Below are positions 47,798 to 56,764 of a stretch of DNA of 64,000 nucleotides, in pieces. This DNA is from Betaproteobacteria bacterium (GTDB lineage: Bacteria > Pseudomonadota > Gammaproteobacteria > Burkholderiales > Rhodocyclaceae). Numbering within the stretch: the stretch's first letter is position 1; every line of letters starts with the position of its first letter. The stretch lies in NCBI GenBank assembly GCA_019136545.1, contig JAGVUA010000075.1, positions 41,129-105,128 on the forward strand. The letters run 5' to 3'. Below the pieces are notes generated by a model, which was not told the origin of the DNA, ran no database searches, and saw nothing but the letters and a program-made list of their open reading frames with translations. A program made the position numbers and the translations under genes.

Positions 47798-49600
47798 ATG
47801 CCGCAAGCCGATTCCGACGTCCGTTCGAGCGTGGTGATCTATCTGCGCCTGCTCGGCTACGTCAGGCCATATGTCGGCCTGTTCGCCATCAGCTTGCTCG
47901 GCTACGTCATGTTCGCGGCGGCCCAGCCGGCGCTGGCGATGACGCTGAAGTACTTCGTCGACGGGCTGGTCGATCCGAACGCTGCGCTGCTGACCTTCTG
48001 GCCGTTCGACCGGGGCATCCAGCTGATGCACGGCGTGCCGCTGATGATCATCCTGATCGCCACCTGGCAGGGCGTCGGTTTCTATCTGGGCAATTACTTT
48101 CTGGCCCGGGTGTCGATGGGCGTGGTGCACGACCTGCGCGTCGGCCTGTTCAACAGTTTCCTGACCCTGCCCGAGCGCTATTTCGACAGCAACAATTCCG
48201 GCCATCTGATCTCGCGCGTCACCTTCGACGTCACCATGGTCACCGGGGCGGCGACCGAGGCGATCAAGGTGGTGATCCGCGAGGGGCTGACGGTGGCCTT
48301 CCTGTTCGTCTACCTGCTCTGGGCCAACTGGCGCCTGACGCTGGTCATGGTGGCGGTGCTGCCGGTGATCGCGCTGCTGGTGGGCAGCGCCAGCCGCAAG
48401 TTCCGGCGCCAGGCGCGGAAGATCCAGGTGGCGATGGGCGATGTCACCCACGTCGCCTCCGAGACGATCCAGGGCCATCGGGTCGTGCGCGGATTCGGCG
48501 GCGAAGCTTACGAACAAGCCCGCTTCACGGCTGCCAGCCACAACAACATGGCGCGCCAGTTGCGGATGATCCGCACTGGCAACATCTACACACCGGCGTT
48601 GCAATGGCTGGTCTACACCACCATGGCAGTGATGTTCTTCCTGGTGCTCTGGTTCCGGGGCGATGCCACGCCCGGCGAACTGGTCGCCTACATCACCGCT
48701 GCCGGATTGCTGCCCAAGCCGATCCGCCAGCTCTCGGAAGTGAGTTCCACCATCCAGCGCGGCGTCGCGGCCGCCGACAGCATTTTCCAGCAACTCGACG
48801 AGCCGCCCGAGGCCGATCGGGGCTTGGTGACGCGCGAGCACGTGGCGGGACGGATCGAGGTGCGCGACCTGTCCTTCACCTATCCGGGCACCGCGACGCG
48901 CGTGCTCGACCGCGTCAGCTTCACCGTCGAGCCGGGGCAGATGGTGGCGCTGGTCGGCCGCTCCGGCAGCGGCAAGAGCACGCTGATGAACCTCATCCCG
49001 CGCTACTACAACCATGCCGAGGGCCACATCCGTATCGACGGTGTCGATATCGAGGACTTCGTGCTGCGCAACCTGCGCCATCATCTGGCCATGGTCACGC
49101 AGCAGGTGACGCTGTTCAACGACAGCGTGGCCAACAACATCGCGTACGGCGAGCTGGCCGGCGCGCCGCGCGCCGATATCGAAAAGGCGGCGGAGGCGGC
49201 CTGCGCCCTGGAATTCATCGCGCGCCTGCCGCAGGGATTCGACACCCTGGTCGGCGAGAACGGCGTGCTGCTCTCGGGCGGCCAGCGCCAGCGGCTGGCC
49301 ATCGCCCGCGCGCTGCTCAAGGACGCGCCGATCCTGATCCTGGACGAAGCCACCTCGGCGCTCGACACCGAGTCGGAGCGGCACATTCAGGCGGCGCTCG
49401 ATCACGTCATGCGCGGCCGCACTACGCTGGTGATCGCCCACCGGCTATCGACGATCGAACGGGCCGACGTCATCATGGTGCTGGACCAGGGGCGCATCGT
49501 CGAGCGCGGCAACCATGCCGAACTGCTTGCCCTGAACGGCCACTACGCTCGCCTGCACGCCATGCAGTTCCGGGAGCCGGGCGCGCCGGCGGCGGACTGA
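47798..49600 (+). CDS. msbA: lipid A export ATP-binding/permease protein MsbA
   Basis: A 600-residue ABC half-transporter that flips lipid A-core across the inner membrane. Six helices make the permease domain, followed by the nucleotide-binding domain with Walker A (GRSGSGKST), signature (LLSGGQRQRLAIARAL), Walker B (ILILDEATSALD) and H-loop (LVIAHRLS). The 112-bp gap from the PbgA-like gene suggests its own promoter. The gene ends at 49600; only three bases separate it from the stop of the convergent kinase gene at 49604. Confidence 0.95.
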   Translation: MPQADSDVRSSVVIYLRLLGYVRPYVGLFAISLLGYVMFAAAQPALAMTLKYFVDGLVDPNAALLTFWPFDRGIQLMHGVPLMIILIATWQGVGFYLGNYFLARVSMGVVHDLRVGLFNSFLTLPERYFDSNNSGHLISRVTFDVTMVTGAATEAIKVVIREGLTVAFLFVYLLWANWRLTLVMVAVLPVIALLVGSASRKFRRQARKIQVAMGDVTHVASETIQGHRVVRGFGGEAYEQARFTAASHNNMARQLRMIRTGNIYTPALQWLVYTTMAVMFFLVLWFRGDATPGELVAYITAAGLLPKPIRQLSEVSSTIQRGVAAADSIFQQLDEPPEADRGLVTREHVAGRIEVRDLSFTYPGTATRVLDRVSFTVEPGQMVALVGRSGSGKSTLMNLIPRYYNHAEGHIRIDGVDIEDFVLRNLRHHLAMVTQQVTLFNDSVANNIAYGELAGAPRADIEKAAEAACALEFIARLPQGFDTLVGENGVLLSGGQRQRLAIARALLKDAPILILDEATSALDTESERHIQAALDHVMRGRTTLVIAHRLSTIERADVIMVLDQGRIVERGNHAELLALNGHYARLHAMQFREPGAPAAD

Positions 49601-49622
49601 AAGTCAGTCGTCGCGCAGCGCC
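49600..49622 (-). repeat. dispersed 23-bp motif, convergent-stop copy
   Basis: Minus orientation; AAAGTCAGTCGTCGCG, 18 of 23 positions match. It begins on the last base of the msbA stop and covers the stop (49604-49606) of the convergent kinase gene. Confidence 0.4.
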
Positions 49623-50977
49623 GCCGACAGCGCGCGCGTCAGTGCGGCATCGTCCGGCCAGTTGCGCAGGAAGCGCTCCCGGTCCTTGCGCCCGGCGCGG
49701 CGATAGCGGGCCGCGCTGCGGTGCTGGCGCATGGCGTCGAGGTCGATAAGGCCAATGCGTTCGCCGTCCCAGAGCAGATTGGTCGCCTTCATGTCGCCGT
49801 GGCTGATGCGCGCCGCCGAAAGTCGGGCGAAAAGATCGACGACGGGCTCCAGATGCGCGATGCTGGGTGGGCGCTCGGCCAGACTGCGGCCGGCGCAATG
49901 CTCGACGATCAACCAGGCCCGCCCGCGCAGCGGGCCGAACCGCCGCTCGATCAGCGCCAGCGGGCGTGGCGTGGCGATGCCGAGGAAGCGCAGCCGGTGG
50001 CCTTCCAACCAGGCGTGCCAGGCGCGGCTCGGCCGCCAGCAACGCGACAGGGCGTGCGCGGCCCCTTTGATGTTGTAACGCTTGATGACCAGCTTGCGAC
50101 CTTCATGCTCGATCAGCGCCAGCGTCGCGGTGTTGCCCTGCTTCAGCGGCGAGCCGGAGGCCAGCCAGCGGTCGGGGTCGGCGACGATGGGCTCGAGAAA
50201 GTCCGCCTCGTCGCGCACCATGGCGATGAAAGCGCCGCGGTTGCGCTCGATCCGGATGCGGCCGCAGTCGCGCACGCACTTGCGCAAGTAGTCGACCAGC
50301 CTGCGCCGCCGCGTGTCGTTGACCCGCCGCGACAATTGAATGTCGTCGAGGGTCGTCCGGGGATTGCCGGCGCGATAGGCCGCGAACAGGGGAGCCCGCA
50401 GTGCGGCTTCGACATCGGCAGGCAGCTGCGCCAGCAGCAGCGCGAGGTTTTGTTCCAGTTCGCGGTCCGAGCTGGCTTCGTGCACGGCATCGCCGTCGAT
50501 CACCTGGACAGCGGCGCCATCGAGCAGAAAGTTGCCGAGATGGGCATCGTCGTGAACCAGGTTGCCGGCGTGCATGCGGCCAAGCGCCGCGCAGGCCGCC
50601 GCGAGATGCTCGGGGCGATCGGTCGCGGCGAGCGGGCGCGCCGCGGCAAGATACTCGGTGACCAGATAGTGGCCGCCGTCGGCAAGGCGGCCGGCGGCGA
50701 TCACCGGCGGCGTGGCGATCCGGCGTGCCGCCAAGGCTGACTTTCCGTACCGCTCGCGCTGCCAGTGCCTTTCCGCACCGTCGGCGCCGATGAACAGCTT
50801 GGCGAACACCGGTACGCCGTCCAGTTCGGCGAGGCCGGCGATGCGCCGGCCCGGCAGGATGCGCAGCGTTCGCTGCACGGTCAGCCGCCGGCGGTCGTCG
50901 AGATCGATGGCGAAGGGCGTCGGCACGTCGCGGCCGGCGCGGCGCAGGTGCCCGGCATCGACCCGCGGCACGCTCAT
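49604..50977 (-). CDS. tandem-domain kinase (two InaA/KdkA-type LPS kinase domains)
   Basis: A 457-residue protein with two small-kinase domains. The first has NLVHDDAHLGNFLLDGAAVQ and VIDGD as catalytic and metal loops; the second has RISHGDMKATNLLWDGERIG and LIDLD. Both catalytic Asp/Asn sets look intact, so each half may phosphorylate. KdkA- and WaaP-type kinases phosphorylate Kdo or heptose of the LPS core. The ATG overlaps the WaaP-type stop (ATGA), and WaaG is the next gene up. A motif copy lies inside at 50722-50744. Confidence 0.8.
   Translation of the reverse strand: MSVPRVDAGHLRRAGRDVPTPFAIDLDDRRRLTVQRTLRILPGRRIAGLAELDGVPVFAKLFIGADGAERHWQRERYGKSALAARRIATPPVIAAGRLADGGHYLVTEYLAAARPLAATDRPEHLAAACAALGRMHAGNLVHDDAHLGNFLLDGAAVQVIDGDAVHEASSDRELEQNLALLLAQLPADVEAALRAPLFAAYRAGNPRTTLDDIQLSRRVNDTRRRRLVDYLRKCVRDCGRIRIERNRGAFIAMVRDEADFLEPIVADPDRWLASGSPLKQGNTATLALIEHEGRKLVIKRYNIKGAAHALSRCWRPSRAWHAWLEGHRLRFLGIATPRPLALIERRFGPLRGRAWLIVEHCAGRSLAERPPSIAHLEPVVDLFARLSAARISHGDMKATNLLWDGERIGLIDLDAMRQHRSAARYRRAGRKDRERFLRNWPDDAALTRALSAALRDD
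50722..50744 (+). repeat. dispersed 23-bp motif, coding copy
   Basis: Plus orientation, in the minus-strand kinase gene; one mismatch in the centre (CCAAGGCTGACTTT). The kinase reads it as KSALAAR. Confidence 0.65.
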
Positions 50978-51789
50978 GACTTGCCGGCGAACTTTCGGTT
51001 GAAGCGCGCCTGCAGGCGTACCGACTCGCGCGCGAGATGGGCGAGCAGCCGGCCTTCGGTGCGCAGAATTTCGCGCAAGGGCTGCGCGAAGTAAGTGCGC
51101 AGGAAACGCAGCCGGTCGCGGCGGGTGAGGCCGATGGCGAGCGACGAGAAATGCAGTGCGGCGAGATCCTTGTCGCGCCAGCGGCGCGGTGTGCGCGCGC
51201 GGATTTGCGCGCGATGCAGATCGACCAGCGACAGGCGCAGCCCCGCCGGCGTCGGCGGTGGGTCGAGATGCAGAAGGAAATGGCAGATATAGAGGTCGCG
51301 ATGATTGACGCCGCCCTGGTGCATCCGCCGCGCCATGGTCGCCACGCGCTCGATCAGCGCCCGCTTGAGTGCCGGCGCGGGCGGGTGTTGCGGCCAGGAA
51401 CGGGTGTAGTTCTCCAGGCTGATGATCGGCGTCAGCTCTTCGGTGATGATGAATGAATGGCGGCGCGCCGGGTTGCCGCCGCGTTCGCCGAAGGCCACGG
51501 CGCGCAGGCTGTCCACGCCGAGTTCGGCCAGACGCCGGGTGGCGTGCCATTCGTTGGCCGCGCCGAGGATCGGCAGGCGTCCCGAGACCAGGTTCTTGAC
51601 GATTTCGCCCCAGCCGACGCCGCGATGGATCTTGACGAAATAGCCCCGTCCGGCGACCTCGGTGCGAAACGTCCGGCGGCCGTCCATGGCGCGCACGACC
51701 TTGCCTTGTAGCGCTTCGGCGGCGGCAAAGGGGTCGCGGCCGGCCCACAGCGAACGGAAAGGCTCGTCGAGATGCGCGGCCGCCGTCAT
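50974..51789 (-). CDS. waaP: LPS core heptose kinase
   Basis: A 271-residue RfaP/WaaP-type kinase that phosphorylates heptose I of the LPS inner core using ATP. Landmarks are RTEVAGRGYFVKIHRGVGWGE (nucleotide Lys), FIITEELTPIISLE, and the catalytic loop GVNHRDLYICHFLLH followed by LSLVDLHRAQ. I chose the ATG at 51789, four bases inside the WaaG stop overlap. The family length is normal. Confidence 0.92.
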   Translation of the reverse strand: MTAAAHLDEPFRSLWAGRDPFAAAEALQGKVVRAMDGRRTFRTEVAGRGYFVKIHRGVGWGEIVKNLVSGRLPILGAANEWHATRRLAELGVDSLRAVAFGERGGNPARRHSFIITEELTPIISLENYTRSWPQHPPAPALKRALIERVATMARRMHQGGVNHRDLYICHFLLHLDPPPTPAGLRLSLVDLHRAQIRARTPRRWRDKDLAALHFSSLAIGLTRRDRLRFLRTYFAQPLREILRTEGRLLAHLARESVRLQARFNRKFAGKS

Positions 51790-52907
51790 TCGAGCTTGCC
51801 GAGGATGATGTCGGCGGCGCGTTGCGGACGACTGTAGAGGTCGGCGCGGTCGGCAAAGTCCAAGCCGTTGCGTCCCCACTGACGGCGCGCCGCGGCGTCG
51901 GCAAGCATGTCGGCGAGGGTCCGGTCGAGCAGGCTTTGCTCGAACGGCAAGGGCACGACGCGCCCGGCGTCGGCGTCCTCGATGTAATGGGCATAGCCGC
52001 AGGCCGCCGTGGTCAACACCGGCAGTCCGGCGACCACCGCCTCGAGCAGGACATTACCGGTGTTTTCGTTATAGGCCGGGTGGATCAACAGGTCGGCGCC
52101 CAGCAGGAAGCGCGGAATGTCGTCGCGGCCCTTGAGGATGCTGACGTGTCGCTCCAGGCCGAGCGCGCGAATCTGCCGCTCGAACGGCCGCGGCTCGTCC
52201 TGGCCGATGGCGATCAGGCGCACGCGCCGCCGCAATGCGGCCGGCAAGCCGGCCAGCGCGCGCAGGCTGCGATCGAGTCCTTTGGTCTTGAAGCCGGAGC
52301 CGATCTGGACCAGCAACAGGTCGTCATCGCCCAGGCCGAACTCGCTGCGGAACGCGGCACGAATCGCGGCAGCGTCGGGCGGTGCGCGTCGATCCGGGGA
52401 TATTCCCGGCGGCAGTTGATGAAAGCGGCTGGCCGGCGTGCCGTAATGCTTGACGAACAGCGCTTGCTGCGCGGACGACAACATCAGGATGGTCGCATGG
52501 CCGCTCTTGCCGAAGACGGCGCGTTCGAATGCCGCGAAATGCCGGTAGCGCGGCGTGAGCCGGTACAGCGGATTGCGCTGGGTGCGCGCCTTGTCCTCGA
52601 AGCAGGGGTCGGCACAGTAGTACACGTCGAGGCCGGGCAGCTTGTTGAAGCCAACCAAACGATCGACCGGCCGGCGTGCCAGATCGTCCTGCATCCAGGC
52701 CGCGAGGCGTTCGTAGCGTTTGTGATTGGCCATCGCCTTTACCGGCGCGATGGCGATCTCGAAATCCGGCGGGGCGTCGCCTTGCCATGAAAGCGTGTAG
52801 ACGCGGATGGTGTGTCCCCGTTGCCGGCAGGCTTCGGCGATCTGCAGAAAGTTTCGCTGCAGGCCGCCAAAAGGGAAGTACTTGAACAGGACAAACGCGA
52901 GCTGCAC
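51786..52907 (-). CDS. waaG: LPS core glucosyltransferase (GT4)
   Basis: A 373-residue GT-B protein of the WaaG/RfaG type, which adds glucose to heptose II. The N-terminus LAFVLFKYFPFGGLQRNFLQ is diagnostic, followed by the acceptor segment YYCADPCFEDKA; the nucleotide-sugar site is in the C-terminal half (IHPAYNENTGNVLLEAVVAG). It starts 43 bases downstream of gspD on the same strand, so it may share transcription with the type II secretion operon, an unusual neighbour. Confidence 0.93.
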   Translation of the reverse strand: MQLAFVLFKYFPFGGLQRNFLQIAEACRQRGHTIRVYTLSWQGDAPPDFEIAIAPVKAMANHKRYERLAAWMQDDLARRPVDRLVGFNKLPGLDVYYCADPCFEDKARTQRNPLYRLTPRYRHFAAFERAVFGKSGHATILMLSSAQQALFVKHYGTPASRFHQLPPGISPDRRAPPDAAAIRAAFRSEFGLGDDDLLLVQIGSGFKTKGLDRSLRALAGLPAALRRRVRLIAIGQDEPRPFERQIRALGLERHVSILKGRDDIPRFLLGADLLIHPAYNENTGNVLLEAVVAGLPVLTTAACGYAHYIEDADAGRVVPLPFEQSLLDRTLADMLADAAARRQWGRNGLDFADRADLYSRPQRAADIILGKLE

Positions 52908-52949
52908 GCTAGCCGCTTCGAGGCGCGCACGCCAGGGAGGTGGCCGGCG

Positions 52950-55448
52950 TCACTTCGACGCTGGCGTCGCCACCGGACTGCCCCGGGTTTCCTGCACCCG
53001 CTTGTTGGCTTCTTGAAGCCGCGCTTCCGCGGCCTTGGCGGTACGGTTGGCCTGGTCCAGTGCCCGTTGCGCTTCCTCCTGCGCGCGCTTGGCCTCATCC
53101 TTGAGGTAGAGCGGTGTTCCGTTCTCTTCCTCGATCTTCATGCGGTCGATTGCGCCGTCGAAGCGGCGCGCTTGCAGGCACCACAGCCCTCCGCGCGAAG
53201 TTGTGAGACCCAGCGTACCGCTGATGCCGCAGTCCAGGAGCTCCCTGGTTTCGCCCATCTTGCGCTGTAACTCTTCCGACAGCGCCTTCGCTTGACCGAT
53301 GTTCTGTGCGACGCGCGGTGTGATGAGGACGATCAGCTCGGTCTTGGTCCTGGTGCGATCAGTGGTGCCGAAAAGTCCGCCGAGCACCGGAATAGAGGAA
53401 AGTATCGGTAGGCCGCCGGAACCATCAACGGCTTTTTCAGAAATCAGGCCGCCCAGCACCATGGTTTCACCCGATTGAACTGAAACCTGGGTCTTGGTAG
53501 AGCGCCTGCTTACTGTAGGTGAGTTGGCCAAGGCCGCATTGACCGCGCCCGGGATGCTGAATTCCTGGGTGATGTCCAGACTGACCAGGCCGCTCGAATT
53601 GATACGCGGCGTGACCGACAGAATGATGCCGGTATCGAGATACTGAACCGAACTGACGGCCGTACCTGTCGTTGTGATGGTCTGCTGCCCCTGAATGGGC
53701 ACGCTGTCGCCGACCTGAATCTTCGCTGTCTGGTTGTCGGCCACCATCACGTGCGGTGAGGAAAGGACGTTGATCTTATCGTTGGTGGCCAAGGCGTTGA
53801 GCACAGCTTTGACACCCGTACCGGCGGCATCGGCAAGCGCGTATGAGAAGCCAGGTGTCAGCTTGCCGATACCGGCGGCACCCACGTCGAGTTGGAAGCT
53901 CTTACGAGAGCCGCTGGTAAGGGCCCATTCAACGCCGTACTTCAGTTCGTCGGTCAGCGTGACTTCGGCGATCATCACCTCGATCAGCACCTGGCGCGGC
54001 GCCTGATCCAGTTTTTTCAGCGCGGCTTCGAGCTTTTCATAGCCGGCGGCGGTGGACAGGATCAGCAGCGCGTTGTTTTCACGATCCGCCACCACGCGCA
54101 CTTCGGAGGCTGGCGAGCCGCTGTCGTCGGTAATAGCCAGCGTGGCGCCGATGGCGGGCGCCGCCGTTGCGGCTCTGCCCGGTTGAGTTGCCGAGCCGCC
54201 GAAGCCGCCTAGGGACGAGCCGGCGCCGCCGAACGACGAACCGAAACCGGAAGTTCCGGACGACCCGAAGCCGCCCCCGGTCGATCCGAAGCTGCCTACG
54301 GTCGAGCCGAAGCCTCCCGTCGACGAACCGATTTGGGTGGGCGCCAGGCCGGGAGCGACCGTCGGACTCGTGGCGCGTGTGGCGCCGGGCTGTGTTTTGG
54401 CCGCGAACATCTGGTTCAGCAGTTCGGCCAGGTGCTCGGCCTTGCCGTTCTGGACGCGATAGACGTAAAGACGGGGGCCGCCGCCGCTGCCGCCGGCCTT
54501 GTCGAGGCGTTCCAGCCACATCTTTGCCTGGTCGAGATATTGCGGCTGCGGTGTGATGATGACGAATCCGTTCAGGCGCTCGATCGGCACCACGCGTATC
54601 GCGCCGGCGAGCGGATTCGAGTTCTTGTCGCCGAGAATCTTGGTCAGCTCGGCATCCACGGACTTGACGTCGGCATTTTGCAGAACGAACAGGCCGACCG
54701 ACATGCCGCTCAGCCAATCGACGTCGAACATATCGATCGTGCCCATCATGTGCTGTATCTCGTTCTGCGTGCCGGCGAGAATCAGCAGGTTGCGGATTTC
54801 ATCGGTCTTGACCGCCGCGGGATCTGCGGCGATGCCTTCGAGTATCTTCGCCATTTCCTTGGCGCCGGCATACTTCAGGGGCACGACCTGCAACGAAAAT
54901 CCCGGCACCGCCGAGCCGCCCAGGCGCGGCGACAGGGATCCCTTGACCGTGGTTGCGGGCATGATCTTGTAGATGCCGTTCTCCTTGACCATGACGATGC
55001 CGTTCATGCGCAGCACCGTTTCGAGCGTTGGCAGCAAGGCTTCCTTCGGCATCGGTCTGGTCGTGCGGAAGGAAATCGTGCCGCCGACTTTCGGGTCGAC
55101 GATGTAGCTTTCCTTCAGTATCTCGGCCAGCACCGTCTTGGCGATATCCCGAACGTCGGCGGCCTCGAAATTGAGCGAGGTATTGCCGCCGCCGGGTTCC
55201 TTGGTCGGCGCCGGCGGCCGCAGCAGCACGCCGGATCCCTTGTAGATCTTGACGTTTTCCTTCTTGTCTTCTTCGGCCTTGGTTGCGGCATCGGTGTTCT
55301 TGGCGGCATCCGTTGCTCCGGTCGATCCCTGGCTCGAAGCAAGGCCGGCCGCCGTCACCCGGGGCTCGAGTCCGGTGCAGCCGGCCAGAAGGGCAAGCAT
55401 GACGAACGCGGACAACAGGCGTGGCCGGCAAGGTGAAATGATGTTCAT
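52950..55448 (-). CDS. gspD: type II secretion outer-membrane secretin
   Basis: An 832-residue lipoprotein secretin (lipobox LALLAGCTG) forming the outer-membrane pore. N0-N3 domains run to about residue 460, and the secretin domain ends with ETMVLGGLISEKAVDGSGGLP and TELIVLITPRV. N3 carries a long Gly/Ser/Phe-rich insertion (GSSTGGFGSTVGSFGSTGGG onwards). After the secretin domain a helical, charged tail (DEAKRAQEEAQRALDQANRT) may form a coiled coil; it lacks a typical S-domain pattern. It is last in the operon, whereas gspD is usually near the start. Confidence 0.92.
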   Translation of the reverse strand: MNIISPCRPRLLSAFVMLALLAGCTGLEPRVTAAGLASSQGSTGATDAAKNTDAATKAEEDKKENVKIYKGSGVLLRPPAPTKEPGGGNTSLNFEAADVRDIAKTVLAEILKESYIVDPKVGGTISFRTTRPMPKEALLPTLETVLRMNGIVMVKENGIYKIMPATTVKGSLSPRLGGSAVPGFSLQVVPLKYAGAKEMAKILEGIAADPAAVKTDEIRNLLILAGTQNEIQHMMGTIDMFDVDWLSGMSVGLFVLQNADVKSVDAELTKILGDKNSNPLAGAIRVVPIERLNGFVIITPQPQYLDQAKMWLERLDKAGGSGGGPRLYVYRVQNGKAEHLAELLNQMFAAKTQPGATRATSPTVAPGLAPTQIGSSTGGFGSTVGSFGSTGGGFGSSGTSGFGSSFGGAGSSLGGFGGSATQPGRAATAAPAIGATLAITDDSGSPASEVRVVADRENNALLILSTAAGYEKLEAALKKLDQAPRQVLIEVMIAEVTLTDELKYGVEWALTSGSRKSFQLDVGAAGIGKLTPGFSYALADAAGTGVKAVLNALATNDKINVLSSPHVMVADNQTAKIQVGDSVPIQGQQTITTTGTAVSSVQYLDTGIILSVTPRINSSGLVSLDITQEFSIPGAVNAALANSPTVSRRSTKTQVSVQSGETMVLGGLISEKAVDGSGGLPILSSIPVLGGLFGTTDRTRTKTELIVLITPRVAQNIGQAKALSEELQRKMGETRELLDCGISGTLGLTTSRGGLWCLQARRFDGAIDRMKIEEENGTPLYLKDEAKRAQEEAQRALDQANRTAKAAEARLQEANKRVQETRGSPVATPASK

Positions 55449-55493
55449 GGCGTATCTAACTTCAATCGAGTCGAGCATTTTGGCACGGCGCTC

Positions 55494-56177
55494 CTATTGC
55501 GGACCTGTCGGTGGTCGCTGACCAGCCGGCAGCTGAGTACGGTTCTGGGGCTGGGGCCGCATTCCCGCACGGCCCGCTTCGCCCGGGTTCGGGGGCGGCG
55601 CCACTGCCGGGTTGGCGGGCGGGCTCCCGGCAGGACCGGCGCCAGCGGCATCTTTTTCTGCGCCTTGCTGGATCGTCGCCGCCGGACCCTTGGCCGTCCT
55701 GAGCATCAGGACTTCGGTTTCGTCGTACTGGCCGAGCACCACCCGGTCGCTTTGAATTTCCTTGACCACGATGCCGTTGATTTCCTTGCCCTCTTGGACG
55801 ACGCGATTCTTGTTGCCGGCCTTTTCGGTCAGAAATGCGAACTTGCTGCCCGGAAGAACGGTTATTCCGGTCAGCGTGAATTGCTCGCGCTTCATGGTCG
55901 GCTTCGGCGGTTCGGGCGGGGGGGTGGGAGGCGTGGGGCGACGGGTAACGATGAATAGCGGTCGCATCGCTGTTTCCAGGAATTCATCTGCGACGGGAAG
56001 GCCATAGCTTTCGGTGAGCGTTGGCGTTGTCAACTTGGCCGCGTCTGCTGTCTCGTTTGGCAACGCGTAGCGCCAGCGCGTTCCCCAATCCGTTTCCATA
56101 CCGATTCCCACGGCCAAGCTCCCGCAAAGGATGATCCAGAATGCGGTTTCGATAACTGAGGGAGTCACCAACCTCAT
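55494..56177 (-). CDS. GspC/PilP-like inner-membrane linker protein
   Basis: A 227-residue protein: one N-terminal helix (VIETAFWIILCGSLAVGIGM), a proline-rich linker (PTPPTPPPEPPKP), an HR-like beta domain (FTLTGITVLPGSKFAFLTEK, VKEIQSDRVVLGQYDETEVLML), and a long Pro/Ala/Gly-rich C-terminal tail. HR domains occur in GspC and PilP, which couple the inner-membrane platform to the secretin. It has no PDZ domain. It overlaps gspM by four bases and precedes gspD, the place GspC would take. Confidence 0.75.
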   Translation of the reverse strand: MRLVTPSVIETAFWIILCGSLAVGIGMETDWGTRWRYALPNETADAAKLTTPTLTESYGLPVADEFLETAMRPLFIVTRRPTPPTPPPEPPKPTMKREQFTLTGITVLPGSKFAFLTEKAGNKNRVVQEGKEINGIVVKEIQSDRVVLGQYDETEVLMLRTAKGPAATIQQGAEKDAAGAGPAGSPPANPAVAPPPNPGEAGRAGMRPQPQNRTQLPAGQRPPTGPQ

Positions 56178-56764
56178 CGTTTGGACTCCACGGTGGGCAT
56201 ATAGGCACTAACGGTCATTTGTACCGAAAACTCTGGCTGAACACCTGGCACCGGGCGATAGGCGCGGCCTTGATTGGCACGGATAGTCAGTTGATCGATA
56301 AAAAGATAGGGCTCGCTCACCTCTATTTGCCGCAATATCAACTGAAGGGACACAATCGATGCGCCCAGGTTGATCGACATCGCGATCCGCCCGGTTGCCG
56401 TCTTGGCATCGTCCTTGTTGGGGATGCTCTGACTGCTAAGTATCTTACCGTCATGTGATTCGATAATCTTGGTTACCAGCCCTTGCAGCTCGGCAGCCGC
56501 AAGCGTGGGGCTTGTCGCTTTCAAGAAGAACTTGCGACTATCCCGCTTCTCCACGGCGGCAATTGCAGTCTCGATATCCGGTTGCAACGCCGCAATTCGC
56601 CGGTATCTTGCAAGTCGATCCGAGTATTCTTCGATGTGGCGATCATAATGCGCATGCAGTAGCCGAACCGGCCAGGCCACCAACGCCACGACGGCGCCTA
56701 CGGCCAGGACCAACAACAAGAGCGCGACGAGAGGCCGTTGTTTTGCCGATAATTCCATGGTCAC
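56174..56764 (-). CDS. gspM: type II secretion protein GspM (PilO-like)
   Basis: A 196-residue bitopic protein: an N-terminal helix (LVALLLLVLAVGAVVALVAW), a coiled-coil stretch, and a ferredoxin-like periplasmic domain. The layout matches GspM/PilO. It begins at a GTG at 56764 that overlaps the gspL stop, or at an ATG at 56758; GGAAA sits at a suitable distance for the GTG. It binds GspL in the inner-membrane platform. Confidence 0.82.
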   Translation of the reverse strand: MTMELSAKQRPLVALLLLVLAVGAVVALVAWPVRLLHAHYDRHIEEYSDRLARYRRIAALQPDIETAIAAVEKRDSRKFFLKATSPTLAAAELQGLVTKIIESHDGKILSSQSIPNKDDAKTATGRIAMSINLGASIVSLQLILRQIEVSEPYLFIDQLTIRANQGRAYRPVPGVQPEFSVQMTVSAYMPTVESKR

